Virus record (IMG/VR): IMGVR_UViG_3300010396_000057
Location: 1 to 45,475 of that record
Length of the DNA: 45,475 nt
Source of the DNA: a virus
Strand: one strand, 5' to 3'
This document shows, one piece after another, positions 29,559 through 38,241 of this stretch; position 1 is the first letter of the stretch; the number at the start of each line of letters is the position of its first letter. Both the position numbers and the translations under genes were made by a program. The notes under the pieces were generated by a model. It worked only from the letters and a program-made list of their open reading frames with translations, made no database searches and was not told the origin of the DNA.

Positions 29559-30110
29559 ATGGCCTTCGATTTAAAGAGAATCGAGGCGAAGCTGGCCCAC
29601 GTGTCGGATGAGTTCAGAGGCAAGCAGGCGCAGATGGGCTTCCCGAAAGATGCATTCTACGAAGACGGCACGCAGGTTGCTTATGTAGCCACCATCCAGA
29701 ATTTCGGTGCGCCGGCGCGCGGGATACCGCCGCGTCCCTTCATGGAACCAACCGTTGCCGAGCATCAAGCGGAGTGGGTCAAGCAGTTGGCTCGTGGCGT
29801 GAAGAAGGTCAGTGACGGCGGCCTGACCGCCTTCGATGTGCTTGACGGCGTCGGTCGATTGGCGGTAGCGGATATCCAGGCCACGATTGCCGGTATCACG
29901 GAGCCGGAACTGAGTGCGGTGACGGTATTGCTGCGCAAATGGAAGAAGGAAGGCCGAACCATTACCGGGACCACCGTGGGTGAAGCGTCATCCGCCATTG
30001 CGGCAGGAGAAGATCCCGGAAGTGACAACAAGCCATTGAACGCGACGGGCTACATGATCGCGTCGGTACGCAACGCCGTGAACAAGACAGGCGAGGAGAT
30101 GCAGGGATGA
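29559..30110 (+). CDS. Tail completion / HK97 gp10-like protein
   Basis: 183 aa. MGFPKDAFYEDGTQVAYVATIQNFGAPARGIPPRPFM contains the typical Ala-x-Gln/Asn-Phe-Gly and Ile-Pro-x-Arg-Pro-Phe motifs of virion morphogenesis proteins that join head and tail. The C-terminal tail ends in a helix (NAVNKTGEEMQG). It overlaps the next gene by 4 bases. Confidence 0.8.
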   Translation: MAFDLKRIEAKLAHVSDEFRGKQAQMGFPKDAFYEDGTQVAYVATIQNFGAPARGIPPRPFMEPTVAEHQAEWVKQLARGVKKVSDGGLTAFDVLDGVGRLAVADIQATIAGITEPELSAVTVLLRKWKKEGRTITGTTVGEASSAIAAGEDPGSDNKPLNATGYMIASVRNAVNKTGEEMQG

Positions 30111-30496
30111 GCATGAACCTGCGCGCGCTCGCCAATCCTTTCACGCAACTCACCAATCCGAACATTCCCATTCCGTGGATTCAGTCGATCGGTTACACGA
30201 CGGACGCGAATGGCAAGCGCACGCCGACCACGAATACTATCGGAGGTGTGGGTCAGGTCCAGGCGATGAGCGCATCGGATCTGCGTCACGTGGATATGCT
30301 CAATATCACCGGTGTGCTTCGTTCGGTGTACTGGTTCGGCAGTCTTCAGAGCGTCGTCCGTGTGGATCAACAAGGTGGCGACATCCTGCAATTCCCTGAA
30401 GTTCCGGGCGGACCGATACGCAACTGGCTCGTAACAACGGTCATCGAAACGTGGCCGCAATGGTCGCATGTCATCGTGACCTTGCAGGCATCCTGA
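30107..30496 (+). CDS. Neck/tail connector protein
   Basis: 129 aa. It opens with a Pro/Asn-rich stretch (ANPFTQLTNPNIPIPWIQSIGYT) and ends with a beta-rich part (YWFGSLQSVVRVDQQGGD). Uncharged and compact. It lies between the gp10-like protein and the tail terminator, where related myophages have a head-closure or neck protein. I assign it by synteny. Confidence 0.66.
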   Translation: MSMNLRALANPFTQLTNPNIPIPWIQSIGYTTDANGKRTPTTNTIGGVGQVQAMSASDLRHVDMLNITGVLRSVYWFGSLQSVVRVDQQGGDILQFPEVPGGPIRNWLVTTVIETWPQWSHVIVTLQAS

Positions 30497-30497
30497 T

Positions 30498-31016
30498 ATG
30501 ACCGTGACGATAGATATCGTCGATCAGCAGGTTTTTGGCGTCCTGCGCGACTTCCTGCTGGCTGTGCTGCCCAATGGCATTGAAGTCGTGCAGGCGCAGG
30601 ATAATCGGGTCGCGATGCCGCTGGGCGGCTTTGTGACGATGAACAACGCCGGAAAGAAGCGCCTGGCAACCAATGTCAGTACCTATACGCCCACGGGCTC
30701 CACGAAAAGCGTGCAGATGTCCACGCGTTATGACATGCAGCTCGACTTCTACGGCCCGCTGTCGGAGTCATGGGCACAAATGGCACAAGCGCTATTCCGT
30801 GATGAGTTCGCGGTCAACATGATGCCGGCGAACATTCAACCGCTCTACGCCGATGATCCCATGCAGATTCCGCTAATCGACGGTGAACAGCAATACGAGC
30901 AGCGCTGGAAGCTTACAGCGACCATGCAATACAACCCTATCGTTACCGTGTCTCAGGATTTCGCCGACACGTTGACGGTCATCCCCGCCGAAGTGGACGC
31001 GACATTCCCGCCGTAG
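30498..31016 (+). CDS. Neck/tail terminator protein (gp12-like)
   Basis: 172 aa. The segment QVFGVLRDFLLAVLPNGIEVVQAQDNRVAMPLGGFVTMN and the middle strand SVQMSTRYDMQLDFYGPLS resemble the LIC_12616/gp12-like terminator family, which caps the tail tube at the neck. The place directly before the sheath gene supports this. A terminator follows 27 bases later. Confidence 0.75.
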   Translation: MTVTIDIVDQQVFGVLRDFLLAVLPNGIEVVQAQDNRVAMPLGGFVTMNNAGKKRLATNVSTYTPTGSTKSVQMSTRYDMQLDFYGPLSESWAQMAQALFRDEFAVNMMPANIQPLYADDPMQIPLIDGEQQYEQRWKLTATMQYNPIVTVSQDFADTLTVIPAEVDATFPP

Positions 31017-31042
31017 AACAAGACTCATCCCAACCACCACCG

Positions 31043-31067
31043 AAGCCCGCCATGCGCGGGCTTTTTC
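31043..31067 (+). terminator. Terminator before the tail sheath gene
   Basis: AAGCCCGC pairs with GCGGGCTT around CATGC, followed by TTTCG: a strong stem with a short T-run. It sits between the neck gene and the sheath gene and would lower expression across the junction. Confidence 0.72.
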
Positions 31068-31091
31068 GTTTCCGCAATCGGAGCACATCCC

Positions 31092-32585
31092 ATGGCAATT
31101 TCCGCCAGTCGCATTGCAAGTGTTATCCCGAGCGTACTTTCCGCTGCAGGTTCGGCGCTTGATCTCAACGGCTTGATCCTGTCGCAAAACACATCCATTC
31201 CTTCGGGCGCCATGCTCCCGTTCGCGAGCGCATCCGATGTCGGCGACTTCTTTGGCCTGACCTCAACCGAATACCAGATGGCGCAGGTTTATTTCGAGGG
31301 CCAGAACGGCGCGACCGTCACGCCCGGAAAGCTGTACTTTGCGGCGTACAGCTCGGCCGCCACCAGCGCATTCCTTCGTTCTGGCTCGCTGGCCGGCATG
31401 ACGCTCACGCAGTTGCAGGCGCTCACTGGCACGCTGACCGTCACGATGGATGGCACGGCCAACACGTCTGCGTCGATCAATCTTTCCAGCGCTACCAGCT
31501 TCACGTCGGCCGCGACGATCATCGAGGCGGCATTCACCACGCCGGACTTCACGCTGGCATACAACACGCAATTGAGTGCGTTCGTTTTCACCAGCGACAC
31601 CACGGGCATCACGTCTACCTCGACCTATGCCACGGGCACCATCGCGGCTGGTCTGAACCTGACCCAAGCCACGGGCGCCGTGTTGTCGCAGGGCGCCGCT
31701 ATCCAGACGCCCGCCACGGCCATGCCGGTGTTCGCCGCCGCTGCAGGCGACTGGGCCGGCTTCGCGACGACGTGGGAGCCGGTGACCGCCGACAAGGAAG
31801 CTTTCAGCGCATGGACCGGACTACAACAGAGGCGCTACTTCTACGCCGGTTTCGATACCGACGTAAACGCGCTGACGTCCGGCAATACCGCGACCTGGCT
31901 GGCTGCCGTCATCGCCGCGAACGAAGATGGCACCATTGGCATCTGGGCCGCCAACGACGCCGAGGGTGCGCTGGAAGCGGCAGCGGTGCTCAGCTGGGCC
32001 GCCTCGCTCAACTTCACCCAGACCAACGGCCGCACCACGCTTGCCGAGCGCTCGTTCTCCGGACTGACGCCCACGGTCACCACGGATGCGCAGGCATCCG
32101 CCTTGCAGGCCAACGGCTACAACTACTATGGCGACTTTGCCACCAGTTCGACGCAGTGGCAGTTCTTCTATCCGGGCTCGATCACCGGTCAGTACAAATG
32201 GGCGGATTCCTACGTCTGCCAGATCAAGCTCAACGCCGATCTGCAAGACGCAATGATGAGCCTGCTGACGTCTGTCGGGTCCATTCCGTACAACTCGGCC
32301 GGCTATGCGCTGATTCATTCGGCACTCGCCGACCCGATCAATGCCGCATCGAACTTCGGCACGATCCGAACCGGTATCACGCTATCCGCATCGCAGGTTC
32401 AAGAGCTCTACAACGCCATCGGTTTCGACGTGTCGCAGCCCATCAATGCAGCCGGCTACTACCTCGACATCAAGGATGCGCCGCCATCGACGCGCGTCGC
32501 ACGCCAGTCCCCGCCCATGACCCTGTACTACACCGACGGTGGTTCGGTGCAGGCCCTTTCCCTTGCCAGCATCGAGGTACAGTAA
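31092..32585 (+). CDS. Contractile tail sheath protein (DUF3383)
   Basis: 497 aa. Composition is high in Ala, Thr, Ser and Gly. The N-terminus (ISASRIASVIPSVLSAAGSALDLNG), the FFGLTSTEYQMAQVYF region, the central WAANDAEGALEAAAVLSWAA and the C-terminal GYYLDIKDAPPSTRVARQSPP agree with the DUF3383 family, the sheath in a group of myophages. It makes the tail contractile together with the tube gene that follows. Confidence 0.92.
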   Translation: MAISASRIASVIPSVLSAAGSALDLNGLILSQNTSIPSGAMLPFASASDVGDFFGLTSTEYQMAQVYFEGQNGATVTPGKLYFAAYSSAATSAFLRSGSLAGMTLTQLQALTGTLTVTMDGTANTSASINLSSATSFTSAATIIEAAFTTPDFTLAYNTQLSAFVFTSDTTGITSTSTYATGTIAAGLNLTQATGAVLSQGAAIQTPATAMPVFAAAAGDWAGFATTWEPVTADKEAFSAWTGLQQRRYFYAGFDTDVNALTSGNTATWLAAVIAANEDGTIGIWAANDAEGALEAAAVLSWAASLNFTQTNGRTTLAERSFSGLTPTVTTDAQASALQANGYNYYGDFATSSTQWQFFYPGSITGQYKWADSYVCQIKLNADLQDAMMSLLTSVGSIPYNSAGYALIHSALADPINAASNFGTIRTGITLSASQVQELYNAIGFDVSQPINAAGYYLDIKDAPPSTRVARQSPPMTLYYTDGGSVQALSLASIEVQ

Positions 32586-33019
32586 TGAGCACGATCACTT
32601 CTGCGAACTCCTCGTTCGCCATCGTCATCCCCGGCGTGTATACCGCGCCGCGTTCGATCCAGGGCTATGCCACGGACGACGCCTTTGCCGCCGAAGCCGT
32701 GGAAAAGGTGGAGACCAAGATGGGCATCGACGGCAAGCTGTCGGCGGGCTACATCTTCACTCCCTACAAAATGTCGGTCACGCTGCAGGGCGATTCTGCG
32801 TCGTTCGACATCTTCACGAACTGGCAGCTCGCGCAAGATGCCGTGCGTGAGGTCATCTCCGCCTCCGCTACCATCCTCATCCCGTCGATCGGTTACAAAT
32901 TCGCGATGACGAATGGCTACCTGTCGCGTTTCCAGGCGATGCCGGAAGCGAAGAAGACGCTGGATACGCTGAAGTTCGAAATCACCTGGGAAAAGATCGT
33001 CGGCGCGAGGGCATCCTGA
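32585..33019 (+). CDS. Tail tube protein (DUF3277-like)
   Basis: 144 aa, starting at the last base of the sheath stop. The beta-rich sequence with TSANSSFAIVIPGVYTAPRSIQGYATDDAF and SVTLQGDSASFDIFTNW is typical of the DUF3277 tube family paired with DUF3383 sheaths. It forms the inner tube that penetrates the envelope. Confidence 0.88.
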   Translation: MSTITSANSSFAIVIPGVYTAPRSIQGYATDDAFAAEAVEKVETKMGIDGKLSAGYIFTPYKMSVTLQGDSASFDIFTNWQLAQDAVREVISASATILIPSIGYKFAMTNGYLSRFQAMPEAKKTLDTLKFEITWEKIVGARAS

Positions 33020-33462
33020 TGGCGCGCAAGACTTCCCGGGTCACCATCGACGAAGACGGCCGCGATAAGGGAAAGACCTTTGTCGTGACCGAACTTGCGG
33101 CGCTGGACATCGAACGATGGACGGTTCGGCTGGTGCTTGCGCTCGGCAAGAACGGCATCAGCCTGCCGAACGTGCAAGTCGATTCCGGGTTCGCTGGCAT
33201 TGCCGGCGTGCTCTGGGCGCTGATGGCGCAAGTGTCTCCGGAAGAGGCGGAAACGCTGATGGCGACGATGCTGGAAGGTCTCAAGATCGACGAAGGCAAG
33301 ATCATCCGTGAACTGATGGCGGATGACGTCGAGGAACCGGAAACCCTGTTGCAGCTTCGCATGGCGTGGGTGGACCTGCATGCGGGTTTTTTCACGAAAG
33401 GCGGTCGCCTGATCTGGGGCCGCCTGACATCGTCGATTGGCGCAAATACGCCCGCGTCCTGA
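33019..33462 (+). CDS. Tail assembly chaperone, short form (G)
   Basis: 147 aa. Helical C-terminal region (SPEEAETLMATMLEGLKIDEGK) and place between tube and tape measure identify the chaperone that coats the tape measure during tail assembly. At codons 124-125 it contains the slippery heptamer T TTT TTC, so a fraction of ribosomes make the longer GT form. Confidence 0.82.
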   Translation: MARKTSRVTIDEDGRDKGKTFVVTELAALDIERWTVRLVLALGKNGISLPNVQVDSGFAGIAGVLWALMAQVSPEEAETLMATMLEGLKIDEGKIIRELMADDVEEPETLLQLRMAWVDLHAGFFTKGGRLIWGRLTSSIGANTPAS

Positions 33463-33620
33463 ATGTTCCCGCCACGATCTCCTGCGCCGTGTCATCCAAG
33501 CTGGTGACTTTCGCGGAACTCGCCACCACGCTCTCCTTGCAAGACCTGTGGGACGTATTGGAAATCCATGCCGTGAATGCACACAACGAAAACGTCGCAT
33601 CGCGTGAGGGTCGCTCATGA
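33019..33620 (+). CDS. Tail assembly chaperone, -1 frameshift form (GT)
   Basis: About 200 aa: the first 125 codons of the G frame, then the -1 frame from 33393 to the stop at 33618-33620. The added part reads DIVDWRKYARVLNVPATISC and a C-terminal helical stretch, with no plausible independent start of its own. Fixed G/GT ratios are conserved in long-tailed phages. The stop overlaps the homing-endonuclease start by 4 bases. Confidence 0.75.
33387..33393 (+). promoter_or_regulatory. Programmed -1 frameshift site TTTTTTC
   Basis: In the zero frame this is T-TTT-TTC: both tRNA-Phe can slip one base back and keep pairing (TTT-TTT). It fits X-XXY-YYZ and lies where the two overlapping frames must be joined. 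Confidence 0.8.
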
Positions 33621-34315
33621 ATGTTATCGAGGGCCATTTCTATGTATACGAGCACTGGCGTACTGATACGTGCACCTGCTTTTATGTGGGCAAGGGGCAC
33701 AACGATCGGGCATTCAGATTTCGCCGAAACAATTACTACAACCATATCGTGAAGAAACTCGCGCGATCAGGCTTGGTGCCCGAGATTCGAATCGTGAATG
33801 ACGGTCTCGACGAGAACGTCGCCCTTGCGATCGAAGTGGAGCGCATCGCGTACTGGAAGGCACATGGTGCCACGTTGGCAAATATCACGGACGGCGGTGA
33901 AGGCGTCAGCGGTCTGAGGCATTCGGAAGAGACGCGAGCGAAGATCAGGTCGAAACGCGCCCAGCAAAAGATCGTCTGTTCGGCAGAGACGCGCGAACGA
34001 ATCGGCCTTGCACAGCGTGGAGTTCCGAAACCAATGGAACGCAGGCTGGCCCAGTCTCGCACCATGACGGGCCGCAAGCTTTCTAAGGAGCATTGCGCAG
34101 CCATTGCGGCAGGGAATACGGGGCGCCGGCATTCGGCACAAGCAAGGGCCAACATGAGCATGGCGCAGCGTGGACATCCCACGTCGGATCAGGCGCGCGC
34201 GAACATGCGAGCAGCGCATATTGGAAAACAGTTGCCATCCGAAACCCGTAGGAAGATGAGCGAGTCGCAAAGGGCGCGATGGGCGCGTCGTCGGTCGGCG
34301 GGTGAAGCGCAATGA
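33617..34315 (+). CDS. GIY-YIG homing endonuclease with NUMOD3 repeats
   Basis: 232 aa. The nuclease domain has YVYEHWR (residues 9-15) and FYVGKGHNDRA (22-32) with R31, and a conserved glutamate in the AIEVERIAYW helix (E73 or E75). From residue 98 on come four to five NUMOD3-type DNA-binding units of the G-x-x-x-S-x-E-x-R pattern (GLRHSEETRAKI, GRKLSKEHCAAI, GRRHSAQARANM, GKQLPSETRRKM). It is a free-standing homing endonuclease between chaperone and tape-measure genes, overlapping each by 4 bases, so it entered without breaking either. It spreads by cutting phages that lack it. Confidence 0.92.
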   Translation: MNVIEGHFYVYEHWRTDTCTCFYVGKGHNDRAFRFRRNNYYNHIVKKLARSGLVPEIRIVNDGLDENVALAIEVERIAYWKAHGATLANITDGGEGVSGLRHSEETRAKIRSKRAQQKIVCSAETRERIGLAQRGVPKPMERRLAQSRTMTGRKLSKEHCAAIAAGNTGRRHSAQARANMSMAQRGHPTSDQARANMRAAHIGKQLPSETRRKMSESQRARWARRRSAGEAQ

Positions 34316-36249
34316 ATATCATTGACGCACTTTTCATAACACTTTCGCTCGACACCAAGGACTATGAGAAAAAACAGAAGGAAGTCACGACCTCGCTCAC
34401 CAAAATGGGCGACGCATCGGACAAGCAAACCAAGCTGATCGCCGAGAGCGGAAAGAAAGCAGCGGGGGCATTCAGCCTGCTCAAGGTCGAAGTGTTGGGC
34501 GCGCTCGCCGCGTTCGGCATGGGAGCCGGGTTCAAGTCGTTCATCGAATCGAGCATGATGGGGCAGGCGCAGCTTGGCAGGCTTTCCACCACGCTTGGCG
34601 TGTCCACGCATGCGCTGCAGGCATGGAAGCTTGCCGCGAAAGAAATGGGCGGTTCCGGTGGCGAGGCCATGGATGCATTGCAAACCGTTGCCAAGGGCAT
34701 GGCGGAAGCCAAGATTCACGGTACATCCGCGCTGATTCAGGCATCGCGCCGGTTTGGTTTCGGTGTATCGAATGATCCGACGCAAACGCTGATCAATATC
34801 AGCCGACGCATGTCGCAGATGCATGATCCGCAGCAGGCATTGCAGGTGGCCGAAGCGGCAGGCATCAGCAACTTCACCATGCAACAAATGCTGCTGCAAG
34901 GTCCTGACAAATTGCAGGCGCAGCTTGCTCGAACCATGGGGCTTACCGGCGCCGCCACCAAGTCAAGCACCGAGCAAGCGGCAAGGCTTCAGGCGCAGTG
35001 GGCGGATTTGCAAGAACGTTTCCGCCAAGTGGGAGAACGCGTGTTCTACAAGCTTGAACCGATCCTTGCGAAACTCGGCGAGAAGCTTGCCAATTGGATC
35101 GATCGCATCGACTGGAACAAGGTTATTGCATCCATCGGTCACTTCATCGACAAGGTGCAAGAAGTCGTGAAGGAAATGGGCGGCTGGAAAACGGTCGCTG
35201 AAATTCTTGGCGGCGTCCTGGCACTCAAGGTGCTCATGCCGGTGATTGCCCTGGTCTCGAACTTCGGACGCCTCATTCCCTTGCTTGCTGGCGGCGTCGG
35301 CTCCGTCACGGGTATCGCGCTCGCCTTCGGGAGTCTTGGTGTGGCTCTCGCTGCCGCAGGAGGCGCCTATCTGGGCCTCAAGGCGAGCGGCGCACTTGAC
35401 GATGCGGCGAAAAAGTCCACAGGTAACAAGGATGAGACCTTCGGGACGTATCTATACGAGCGCTACAACCCCTTCAATCCGGCATCCGGCAAACGTGAGT
35501 TCAGTTTTTGGAAAGGTGCTTCGGCGACGGATGAAAGTATCCGCAAGAACACGGATGAAGAACGCCAATGGATGAAGCAAACAGTACACCCCACGGCCGC
35601 TGATGCGGCGCTGGGAAGTGATTTCCTTGGCACTTACGATCCCATGAAGTCGCGTAAGTTCGGTGGCAACAACGCAAGCCTCTTTTCGACACTGGAGCAA
35701 CGGTACGGCTTACCGGCCGGAACGCTGACCAAGAAGTTCGCCGTGGAATCGGCCAATGGCACGCGCCTCAAATCCCCAGCCGGTGCCGTTGGACCCATGC
35801 AGTTCATGCAGGGAACCGCCAAGGATATGGGGCTGACGTTCGGTCCTGGCGGAAACGTCATGGATCTGGATGACAGCGCGGAAGCTGCCGCGAAATATCT
35901 GCAACGCCTGCACAATCAGTTCGGCGATTGGGATAAGGCGCAGGCGGCCTACAACTGGGGTCCAGGCAATCTCAAGAAGGATCTTGCAAAGCATGGCAAC
36001 CAGTGGCTCGCCTTCGCGCCATCCGAAACGCAGAAGTACGTCTCCGCACATCGTTTGCTGCAATCGGCATCGCCGGTATCCGCAGCGGCGCAACGTCAAG
36101 GGTCATCCACCAGCACAAACACCGTCAGCATCAATACGCTGAATGTCAACGCACCCAAGGCCACCGACGCGAATGGCATCGTCAAGGGCATGAAAACGGC
36201 GATGCGCAGTAACCCGCTGATCGCGGGATCGGTCACGGCGCTCGCCTGA
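34312..36249 (+). CDS. Tape measure protein with C-terminal lytic transglycosylase
   Basis: 645 aa. Residues 1-330 are helical, with hydrophobic stretches near 58-75 and 295-350 as in tape measure proteins. Residues about 455-575 form an SLT-type domain: catalytic Glu in KKFAVESANG, then GPMQFM and AAYNWGPGN. It sets tail length and probably opens peptidoglycan during DNA entry. The Ser/Thr/Asn-rich end may connect to the baseplate. A short tape measure predicts a short tail. Confidence 0.92.
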   Translation: MNIIDALFITLSLDTKDYEKKQKEVTTSLTKMGDASDKQTKLIAESGKKAAGAFSLLKVEVLGALAAFGMGAGFKSFIESSMMGQAQLGRLSTTLGVSTHALQAWKLAAKEMGGSGGEAMDALQTVAKGMAEAKIHGTSALIQASRRFGFGVSNDPTQTLINISRRMSQMHDPQQALQVAEAAGISNFTMQQMLLQGPDKLQAQLARTMGLTGAATKSSTEQAARLQAQWADLQERFRQVGERVFYKLEPILAKLGEKLANWIDRIDWNKVIASIGHFIDKVQEVVKEMGGWKTVAEILGGVLALKVLMPVIALVSNFGRLIPLLAGGVGSVTGIALAFGSLGVALAAAGGAYLGLKASGALDDAAKKSTGNKDETFGTYLYERYNPFNPASGKREFSFWKGASATDESIRKNTDEERQWMKQTVHPTAADAALGSDFLGTYDPMKSRKFGGNNASLFSTLEQRYGLPAGTLTKKFAVESANGTRLKSPAGAVGPMQFMQGTAKDMGLTFGPGGNVMDLDDSAEAAAKYLQRLHNQFGDWDKAQAAYNWGPGNLKKDLAKHGNQWLAFAPSETQKYVSAHRLLQSASPVSAAAQRQGSSTSTNTVSINTLNVNAPKATDANGIVKGMKTAMRSNPLIAGSVTALA

Positions 36250-36995
36250 TGTCCGTTCCTGCCACCTTCTTCCTGGGCGCTATACAGGCGCTCGGGATCG
36301 ACCTGTTGAATACAGGTGCCCCGACGTATGCAGTGGTCACGGCTGGCACCACGGCGAGTGCGGGAGGCTTCATGGCGTCGGTTTCCGGCGTGCTGGGCGC
36401 GACTCAGAACGGCAGCCCCGTACTGACTCCCGACAGCGTGATTTCGCTCGAATGGCATGGCGAGGAGCGCATCAGCGATTACCCCGTCCAGAACGGACAG
36501 TTCGTCTCTTACAACAAGGTCAAGGTGCCGTTCGATCTGCGCATGGTCATGACCTGTCAGGGACTGAATTATGTGCAGGACGCACTCAAGCCCGTGACGC
36601 AATCGCTCGATCAGGCGCTCTCCAATATCGGGCTGGCATTCGGCCAACCGATGAGCCGAGACGCCTTCCTGCGCCAACTGGACATGATGCTGGACAGCAC
36701 GGACCTGTATGACGTGGTGACGCCAGACAAGGTGTACCAGAACGTAAACCTGGTGGGCTGCAACCACGCCAAGAAAAACGATGAAGGCGGCACGCTGATC
36801 ATCGCGGAATTGATATTCCGGGAAGTGCGTGAATCCGGGAATGCCGATTACCAGACGCCTACGGTATCGACGGGCACTATCACGGGATCCGCGTCACCGT
36901 CCTCCGCAACGCCCGTCAATGTTGGAACCGTCGTTGGAACGCAAGCCTCGACATCAAGCGTAGCCACCTTCAATGGATCATTCCCGCCGACATGA
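36249..36995 (+). CDS. Baseplate-associated tail protein
   Basis: 248 aa. The first 70 residues are hydrophobic and Gly/Thr-rich. A central helical part (CQGLNYVQDALKPVTQSLDQALSNIG) and a beta region (VYQNVNLVGCNHAKKNDEGGTLIIAELIFREV) follow, and the tail is Ser/Thr-rich and flexible. In related phages the gene after the tape measure codes for a hub-proximal baseplate protein. Assigned by position. Confidence 0.7.
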   Translation: MSVPATFFLGAIQALGIDLLNTGAPTYAVVTAGTTASAGGFMASVSGVLGATQNGSPVLTPDSVISLEWHGEERISDYPVQNGQFVSYNKVKVPFDLRMVMTCQGLNYVQDALKPVTQSLDQALSNIGLAFGQPMSRDAFLRQLDMMLDSTDLYDVVTPDKVYQNVNLVGCNHAKKNDEGGTLIIAELIFREVRESGNADYQTPTVSTGTITGSASPSSATPVNVGTVVGTQASTSSVATFNGSFPPT

Positions 36996-37312
36996 TCGCC
37001 ATCCCGTTGCAATCCATTCCGGCGCAGGCATTCAATGTTTCGCTTGGCGGCCAGTCATGCAGGATTTCGCTCTACCAAAAGGGCGACTTTTTCTTCATGG
37101 ACTTGACGGCGAATAACGTGACGGTCGTGCAGGGACGCATGGTGTTGAACAGCGTCTGGATCGTTCGCTATGCCTATCTTGGATTGGTGGGTGACCTGGT
37201 GATGTTCGACACGATGGGCGCGAACGACAGCCCGACTTATGACGGTTTGGGCGCGCGCTATCAGCTCTACTATCTGACGCCGGATGAACTTGCCGCGAGA
37301 ATTGCATCGTGA
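36992..37312 (+). CDS. Baseplate plug protein (Pam3 gp18-like)
   Basis: 106 aa. MIAIPLQSIPAQAFNVSLGGQSCRISLYQKGDFFFMDLT and ARYQLYYLTPDEL form a compact beta protein like the plug of cyanophage Pam3 (gp18), which closes the hub channel. Position between baseplate and hub genes supports it. Overlaps both neighbours. Confidence 0.76.
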   Translation: MIAIPLQSIPAQAFNVSLGGQSCRISLYQKGDFFFMDLTANNVTVVQGRMVLNSVWIVRYAYLGLVGDLVMFDTMGANDSPTYDGLGARYQLYYLTPDELAARIAS

Positions 37313-38241
37313 GCTTCACCAAGCGCGGGCTTGGGTATCTGATCGAATTGAATCAGGGTGGCACCCCAAATAACAGTGCACCCGCTTCTTTCGACAATGG
37401 TTCAAGCACGCTCAATATCGACAGTATTCGAAGCATGGCGTCTATCCAGTCGGTGATTGGTGGAGATACGGCATTTGGCGGACAAGCATTGATCCAGCTA
37501 TGGGGCATGAAACCCTCGAATATCGCACAGCTTTCCACGCTCGGTTTTGATCAAGCCAAGATTAACAAGAACAAGATCACTGTGTTTGCTTACGATGCCA
37601 ACGACAAAGGCAATCAGATAGAGGTTTTCTCTGGTGGAATCTTTGTCGCGCACATCAATTACAACGCGATGCCGGATGTGTCGCTAGAACTTGAATGTTA
37701 TGCATCCATCGGGCAACAGACGCAGGCGATACCAGCCACCAGCGCGCAAGGTTCGAGCGATGTCGCAGCAATGCTTCAGGGCATCTGCGCGGCATGCGAC
37801 CCGCCCATGACATTCGTTAACAAAGGCGTTTCAGCGAAACTATCGAATGCAGCCTATGCCGGATCACCGTTTCAGCAGATCACCAATATTTGTTGCGATG
37901 CGGGCATACCACATTCAATGGCAGCCGGGACGCTGACCATCTGGCCGAATGGCACGAACGTCGACGGGAATACGATCACGATCGGCCCGGATAATGGCAT
38001 GGTGGGTTACCCTGAATACACACAGATCGGGATCGACGTCACAATGGAGTTCAATCCAGACGTGCAGCTTGGGCGTCAGCTTGCGATCCAGAAAGCGGCA
38101 GGAGATTCCGTGCCTATACCGGGCGTGCCCGGAACGTTCTGGATCAATGTCGTCGAACATGAGCTTTCGTCTGAAATGCCGGACGGTCCATGGTTTACGC
38201 GCGCCAGCGTGAGCAATATCCAGATCGTCGGGCGCAGCTAA
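37309..38241 (+). CDS. Baseplate hub protein
   Basis: 310 aa from a GTG start. It opens with a beta barrel-like part (two strands around SASIQSVIGGDTAFGGQALIQLWGM) and continues with a domain of VTMEFNPDVQLGRQLAIQKAAGD and a C-terminal strand (FWINVVEHELSSEMPDGPWFTRASV), matching hub proteins of short myophages (gp27/gp44-like). It joins plug and spike. Confidence 0.75.
   Translation: MSFTKRGLGYLIELNQGGTPNNSAPASFDNGSSTLNIDSIRSMASIQSVIGGDTAFGGQALIQLWGMKPSNIAQLSTLGFDQAKINKNKITVFAYDANDKGNQIEVFSGGIFVAHINYNAMPDVSLELECYASIGQQTQAIPATSAQGSSDVAAMLQGICAACDPPMTFVNKGVSAKLSNAAYAGSPFQQITNICCDAGIPHSMAAGTLTIWPNGTNVDGNTITIGPDNGMVGYPEYTQIGIDVTMEFNPDVQLGRQLAIQKAAGDSVPIPGVPGTFWINVVEHELSSEMPDGPWFTRASVSNIQIVGRS

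Noticed and set aside
31772-32584. Upstream extension of the tube gene into the sheath gene
   Set aside because: The ATG at 32585 abuts the sheath stop, and the extension is an out-of-frame shadow of the sheath.
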